Assembly: GCA_017516065.1 (NCBI GenBank)
Contig: JAFWDQ010000010.1
Span: forward strand, 1-39,047
Direction of reading: 5' to 3'
DNA length: 39,047 bases
Origin: Oscillospiraceae bacterium
GTDB taxonomy: Bacteria; Bacillota; Clostridia; Oscillospirales; Oscillospiraceae
Positions 38,297 through 39,047 of the stretch are shown here, in pieces (within the stretch, counting starts at the first letter, position 1; each line of letters opens with the position of its first letter). Made by a program: the position numbers and the translations under genes. The notes beneath the pieces were generated by a model. That model ran no database searches. It saw only the letters and a program-made list of their open reading frames with translations, and had not been told where the DNA came from.

Positions 38297-38355
38297 ACGG
38301 GTCCCTCCCCTCTCGTTTCTCCTGCGCTCCGGAAAGCCCGCTTCCCGGAGAATCC

Positions 38356-38384
38356 ATGATACCAGAGGATCCGAAAACGGTCAA
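38356..38384 (-). promoter_or_regulatory. Promoter of the Nudix gene
   Basis: Minus-strand TTGACC and TATCAT with a 17-bp spacer, 60 bp before the ATG. Confidence 0.7.
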
Positions 38385-38496
38385 GGGCTCCGACAGCGGG
38401 AGAGCGCGCGCCGAAGGGCGCCGACGGCGTCAATTCCATCGATAAGAACGCGGCGGGAAAGGCCGCAAAAAAACACAGCGCTCTCTCCTTTTTTTC

Positions 38497-38526
38497 TTTA
38501 CAATACTGATTCTGATATGGTATTAT
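38497..38526 (+). promoter_or_regulatory. Promoter of the metallophosphoesterase gene
   Basis: TTTACA and TATTAT with an 18-bp spacer, about 50 bp before the start. Confidence 0.6.
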
Positions 38527-38577
38527 ACATAATAAGCAACTAAACAAAAACTAATCCGGAAAAGGATGGTGACCACA

Positions 38578-39047
38578 GTGAAAAGCATCAAGAAACGAAC
38601 GATATCTTTCCTCCTGTGTTTGCTCCTGATCGTCACGCTCCTTCCGACGAGCGTTTTCGCAGCGGAAGGGAGTTACACCGTACTGGCATTCACGTCGGAC
38701 GCACACAACATGTCTAATAATACGTCAGCAAATCGTCTGGGCACATGGATCGACGAAATAGTGGCTGAATACGGCCATTTGGACGCCATGGGTTTCTGCG
38801 GCGACATGGGCGATGCCGGCGCGTCGTCAACAAACTTCTGGAACTTTACCCAGAACGTCATGGACGTGGTCTCCGCCAAGGGTGTAACCGGCGTCTATAC
38901 CACGGGCAACCATGAGTATAGCCCGGGTGGTTTCGACTTCCGCAATTATCCTTATGCAACGGGTACTCAAAGCGCCTATGTTATAAATGATATAGGAAAA
39001 GAAGGCGACAACTATATCATCTACTGCCTGGGTTCCGTGAGCAGCAG
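38578..39047 (+). CDS. Secreted calcineurin-type metallophosphoesterase (3' end outside window)
   Basis: The first 156 codons of a secreted phosphoesterase are visible; the frame runs off the right edge. Signal peptide about 1-28 (MKSIKKRTISFLLCLLLIVTLLPTSVFA). The mature start SYTVLAFTSDAHN holds the first metal motif D-x-H, GDMGDAG the GDxxD motif and GNHEYS the GNH motif, in normal spacing for the calcineurin superfamily. It should hydrolyse phosphoesters outside the cell, such as nucleotides. The start is GTG at 38578 (AAAAGGA about 10 bp upstream); a GTG at 38569 and an ATG at 38566 in the same frame are alternatives. It has its own promoter. Confidence 0.88.
   Translation, partial: MKSIKKRTISFLLCLLLIVTLLPTSVFAAEGSYTVLAFTSDAHNMSNNTSANRLGTWIDEIVAEYGHLDAMGFCGDMGDAGASSTNFWNFTQNVMDVVSAKGVTGVYTTGNHEYSPGGFDFRNYPYATGTQSAYVINDIGKEGDNYIIYCLGSVSS

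Noticed and set aside
1-39047. CRISPR array, insertion sequence, prophage or integrase
   Set aside because: No regularly spaced repeats, transposase, integrase or phage structural motifs were found on either strand.

Overview
The window reads as chromosomal DNA of a G+C-rich anaerobic Clostridia-type Firmicute, most like the gut Oscillospiraceae/Ruminococcaceae group. This is inferred from the AGGAGG-type ribosome sites, the many TTGACA/TATAAT-like promoters at 16-18 bp spacing, SLH-domain surface proteins, lipobox lipoproteins, ferredoxin and radical-SAM proteins, CCG-type Fe-S proteins and a BmpA-type ABC transporter. No rRNA, CRISPR array, transposase or phage gene was seen. One tRNA gene, tRNA-Ser(CGA), is present.

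Layout. 1-1.6 kb: a visibly A+T-richer piece with a divergent ferredoxin / Crp-Fnr regulator pair around one symmetric operator, followed by a strong hairpin and the 3' stub of a lost Gly/Met-rich protein gene (a likely insertion or deletion junction). 2-6.2 kb: a 215-aa protein with weak but positionally consistent resemblance to ferredoxin-dependent bilin reductases, divergent from a DUF1295 membrane enzyme, then a lipoprotein and a B12-binding-type radical SAM enzyme. 6.3-9.9 kb: a minus-strand three-gene operon of FAD (PCMH) oxidoreductase, two-cluster CCG Fe-S protein and double-VOC protein. 10-18.8 kb: lipoproteins, an SLH protein, a SIMPL-domain protein, nitroreductase, aldo/keto reductase, a deformylase-like protein overlapping a histidine phosphatase, and a TfoX/YjbR pair. 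19-22.3 kb: a small SANT/Myb-like protein convergent with an LtrA / winged-helix-nuclease / TIGR04076 operon, preceded by a gene broken by one in-frame stop codon. 22.3-28 kb: an SLH protein, an MFS transporter plus Asp/Glu-racemase-family operon divergent from its probable LysR regulator, and the tRNA. 28.5-39 kb: a SMP-30-like lipoprotein, a pseudouridine synthase, a complete ABC nucleoside-type importer core (ATPase and two permeases, no binding protein) coupled to a HAD phosphatase, a PrsW-family membrane protease, an SLH/DHHW surface protein, a Nudix CoA-pyrophosphatase-like protein and the start of a secreted metallophosphoesterase.

The most unusual locus is at 19.47-21.80 kb: a multi-pass LtrA protein is followed after 1 nt by a 257-aa protein that joins an N-terminal Z-alpha-like winged helix (Asn, Tyr and Trp contact positions kept) to a C-terminal PD-(D/E)XK nuclease core with a QxxxY motif, and then by a TIGR04076 protein. 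It could be a membrane-linked nucleic-acid-sensing nuclease module, but the function is inference. Other points worth attention are the single operator placed about -41 from two divergent promoters, the bilin-reductase-like protein next to a Fur-like palindrome, and the binding-protein-less nucleoside-type transporter. Gene starts were chosen mainly by Shine-Dalgarno spacing, and all family calls are by eye.
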